A stretch of DNA of 64,000 bases, from NCBI RefSeq assembly GCF_900105675.1, contig NZ_LT629786.1, positions 3,100,001 to 3,164,000 on the forward strand, read 5' to 3'. Below the pieces are notes generated by a model that was given only the letters and a program-made list of their open reading frames with translations, had not been told where the DNA came from and searched no databases. The stretch comes from Pseudomonas synxantha (GTDB taxonomy: Bacteria > Pseudomonadota > Gammaproteobacteria > Pseudomonadales > Pseudomonadaceae). A program made the translations under genes and the position numbers. Shown one piece after another: positions 62,891 to 64,000 of this stretch. How positions within the stretch are numbered: the stretch's first letter is position 1; every line of letters starts with the position of its first letter.

Positions 62891-63827
62891 CCCGCGCCTG
62901 GTGGACCAGGCCATCCAGTGGATGATCAAGCTGCGTTTCAACGTCGCCGACGACGCCAGCACCGCGGCCTTTGAGCAGTGGTTGCAGCGCAGCGCAGCAC
63001 ATCAGCGGGCCTGGCAGCAGGTGGCGGCCATGGATGACGATTTCAAGCAACTGCCGGCGCATGTCAGTCGCCATGCACTGGATGGCGCGCGCCAACGCAT
63101 CAGTCGTCGTGAAGGCTTGAAGGTGCTGGGGCTGTGTGCCGGCGCCGCTGGCTTGGCCTGGCTGGGCCGCGACTACACACCGCTGCCCGCCCTGCTGGCC
63201 GACTACCGCACCGCCACCGGCGAGCGGCGCTGGGTGGCATTGGGCGATGGCAGCAAAGTCCAGCTCAACAGCGCCAGCGCCATCGATACCGCGTTAAACG
63301 CCGAGCGGCGGCTGGTGGACCTGCGTCAGGGAGAAGTGCTGATCAATACCGGTGGCGACCAGCGCCCCTTCTGGGTGCACACCCGCGACGGTTACCTGCG
63401 CGCCCTCGGCACGCGCTTGCTGGTGCGCGAAGAGCCAGCAGGCACGCTGCTGGCCGTGCAACAGGGCACGGTGGCGGTATTTTCCGACAGCCATGACATC
63501 ACTGCACGCCAAGTGATCAAGCCCGGCGAACAGGTGCTGTTCAACCGTAGCGGCATCCACCCATCCCCCTCCAATGGCCTCGACCCCTGGGCCTGGAGTG
63601 ACGGCGTGATCAGCGCCCACAACATGCGCCTGGATGATTTCCTCGCCGAACTGGGCCGTTACCGCAATGGGCTGGTGCGTTGCGGCGAAGCGGTGGCCGG
63701 GCTGCGGGTCTCGGGCACTTACCAATTGGATGACACCGACCAGGTACTGAAACTGGTGGCCCAATCGTTGCCGGTCGCAGTGACCTACCGCAGCCGTTAC
63801 TGGGTGACCGTCTCCGCTCGGGTTTAA
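62877..63827 (+). CDS. FecR-family anti-sigma factor
   Basis: The product is 316 residues from ATG 62877, inside the end of the sigma gene. The N-terminal domain has DQAIQWMIKLRFNVADDAST and FEQWLQRSAAHQRAWQQV. A short hydrophobic stretch (VLGLCAGAAGLAWLG) is the single membrane helix. The periplasmic part has LGDGSKVQLNSASAID and ALGTRLLVREEPAG, the FecR core. It should hold the sigma factor inactive until a siderophore-loaded receptor signals. Confidence 0.92.
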   Translation: MPNSDPRLVDQAIQWMIKLRFNVADDASTAAFEQWLQRSAAHQRAWQQVAAMDDDFKQLPAHVSRHALDGARQRISRREGLKVLGLCAGAAGLAWLGRDYTPLPALLADYRTATGERRWVALGDGSKVQLNSASAIDTALNAERRLVDLRQGEVLINTGGDQRPFWVHTRDGYLRALGTRLLVREEPAGTLLAVQQGTVAVFSDSHDITARQVIKPGEQVLFNRSGIHPSPSNGLDPWAWSDGVISAHNMRLDDFLAELGRYRNGLVRCGEAVAGLRVSGTYQLDDTDQVLKLVAQSLPVAVTYRSRYWVTVSARV

Positions 63828-63932
63828 CCGACTGAAAATAAATGAGGTGAATTCTCATTGCCGCTCGACCTGTAAGGAAAGGCCGATCAACAGGCCGGTT
63901 TTATTCACTTCCCTCAGGAGCATCCCGCGGTC

Positions 63933-64000
63933 ATGCAAGCGTTCCCCTCCAAACGTTCACCTCTCAGACACGCCGTCAACGCCCTTCTCCTCGGCGCGAG
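63933..64000 (+). CDS. start of a gene, probably the partner TonB-dependent receptor
   Basis: The frame opens at ATG 63933, 12 bases after CAGGAG, and runs off the window after 22 codons. The residues seen are a basic start followed by a hydrophobic run (RHAVNALLLGA), consistent with a signal peptide. Position behind a FecI/FecR pair makes an outer-membrane siderophore receptor the best guess. AATGAGGTGAATTCTCATT at 63841-63859 is a palindromic, possibly regulatory, sequence in the 105-base leader. Confidence 0.6.
   Translation, partial: MQAFPSKRSPLRHAVNALLLGA

Overview
The window looks like chromosome of a fluorescent Pseudomonas (P. fluorescens group). The support is direct: high GC with G/C-ending codons, REP-type palindromes built on GTGGGAG...CTCCCAC, and many genes that read as typical pseudomonad proteins (SelD/MnmH pair, SstT, NhaR, TrhP, CodBA, QueD, InhA, FecIRA). 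No rRNA, tRNA, CRISPR array, transposase or phage gene was seen.

Layout. 1-2000: end of a thiolase, a PaaI-type thioesterase and a DUF1615 lipoprotein. 2204-7182: a 1550-residue Rhs protein with a low-GC C-terminal toxin tip and an overlapping candidate immunity gene. 7263-9899: an enterobacterial-type HemB, a PhzF-family protein and a glutathione S-transferase. 10151-31411: mostly housekeeping and transport genes (permease, mnmH-selD, terC, nhaR, MFS exporter, sstT, yceH, an AroE paralogue, AI-2E exporter, trhP, an antiporter-like permease, two chemoreceptors). 31531-34122: a tight PepSY-PepSY-response regulator-histidine kinase operon. 34281-39077: patatin, queD, GNAT, codBA.

39074-49399 is the main accessory block. 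A type VI module runs on the minus strand as vgrG, DUF4123 adaptor, lipoprotein, class 3 lipase. It is followed by a frameshifted dapF-like relic, an MFS gene, and three minus-strand genes of unknown function. Each of those three is preceded by a sequence matching the HrpL (type III secretion) promoter, GGAAC-N-N15-CCAC-NN-A, and the proteins have N-termini like type III substrates. 49650-53630 is a ferric-citrate type fecI-fecR-fecA system. 53730-55902 holds a small cytochrome c and a divergent unknown protein with PD-(D/E)XK-like motifs. 55974-59492 is an overlapping SDR-GH15-alpha/beta hydrolase operon. 59478-61217 is a GlxA-type regulator divergent from isonitrile hydratase. 61577-64000 has a LysE exporter, then a second sigma/anti-sigma pair leading into a truncated gene, probably a TonB-dependent receptor.

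Two intergenic regions (11997-12417 and 20809-21245) carry copies of one long non-coding repeat. It can fold into a three-way junction plus further hairpins, and the copies differ in ways that keep one stem paired. A third locus (61291-61476) holds its 3' end as an inverted duplication. This repeat and the three-gene HrpL-box island are the most unusual things in the window. Function calls rest on motif recognition by eye; no database search was run.
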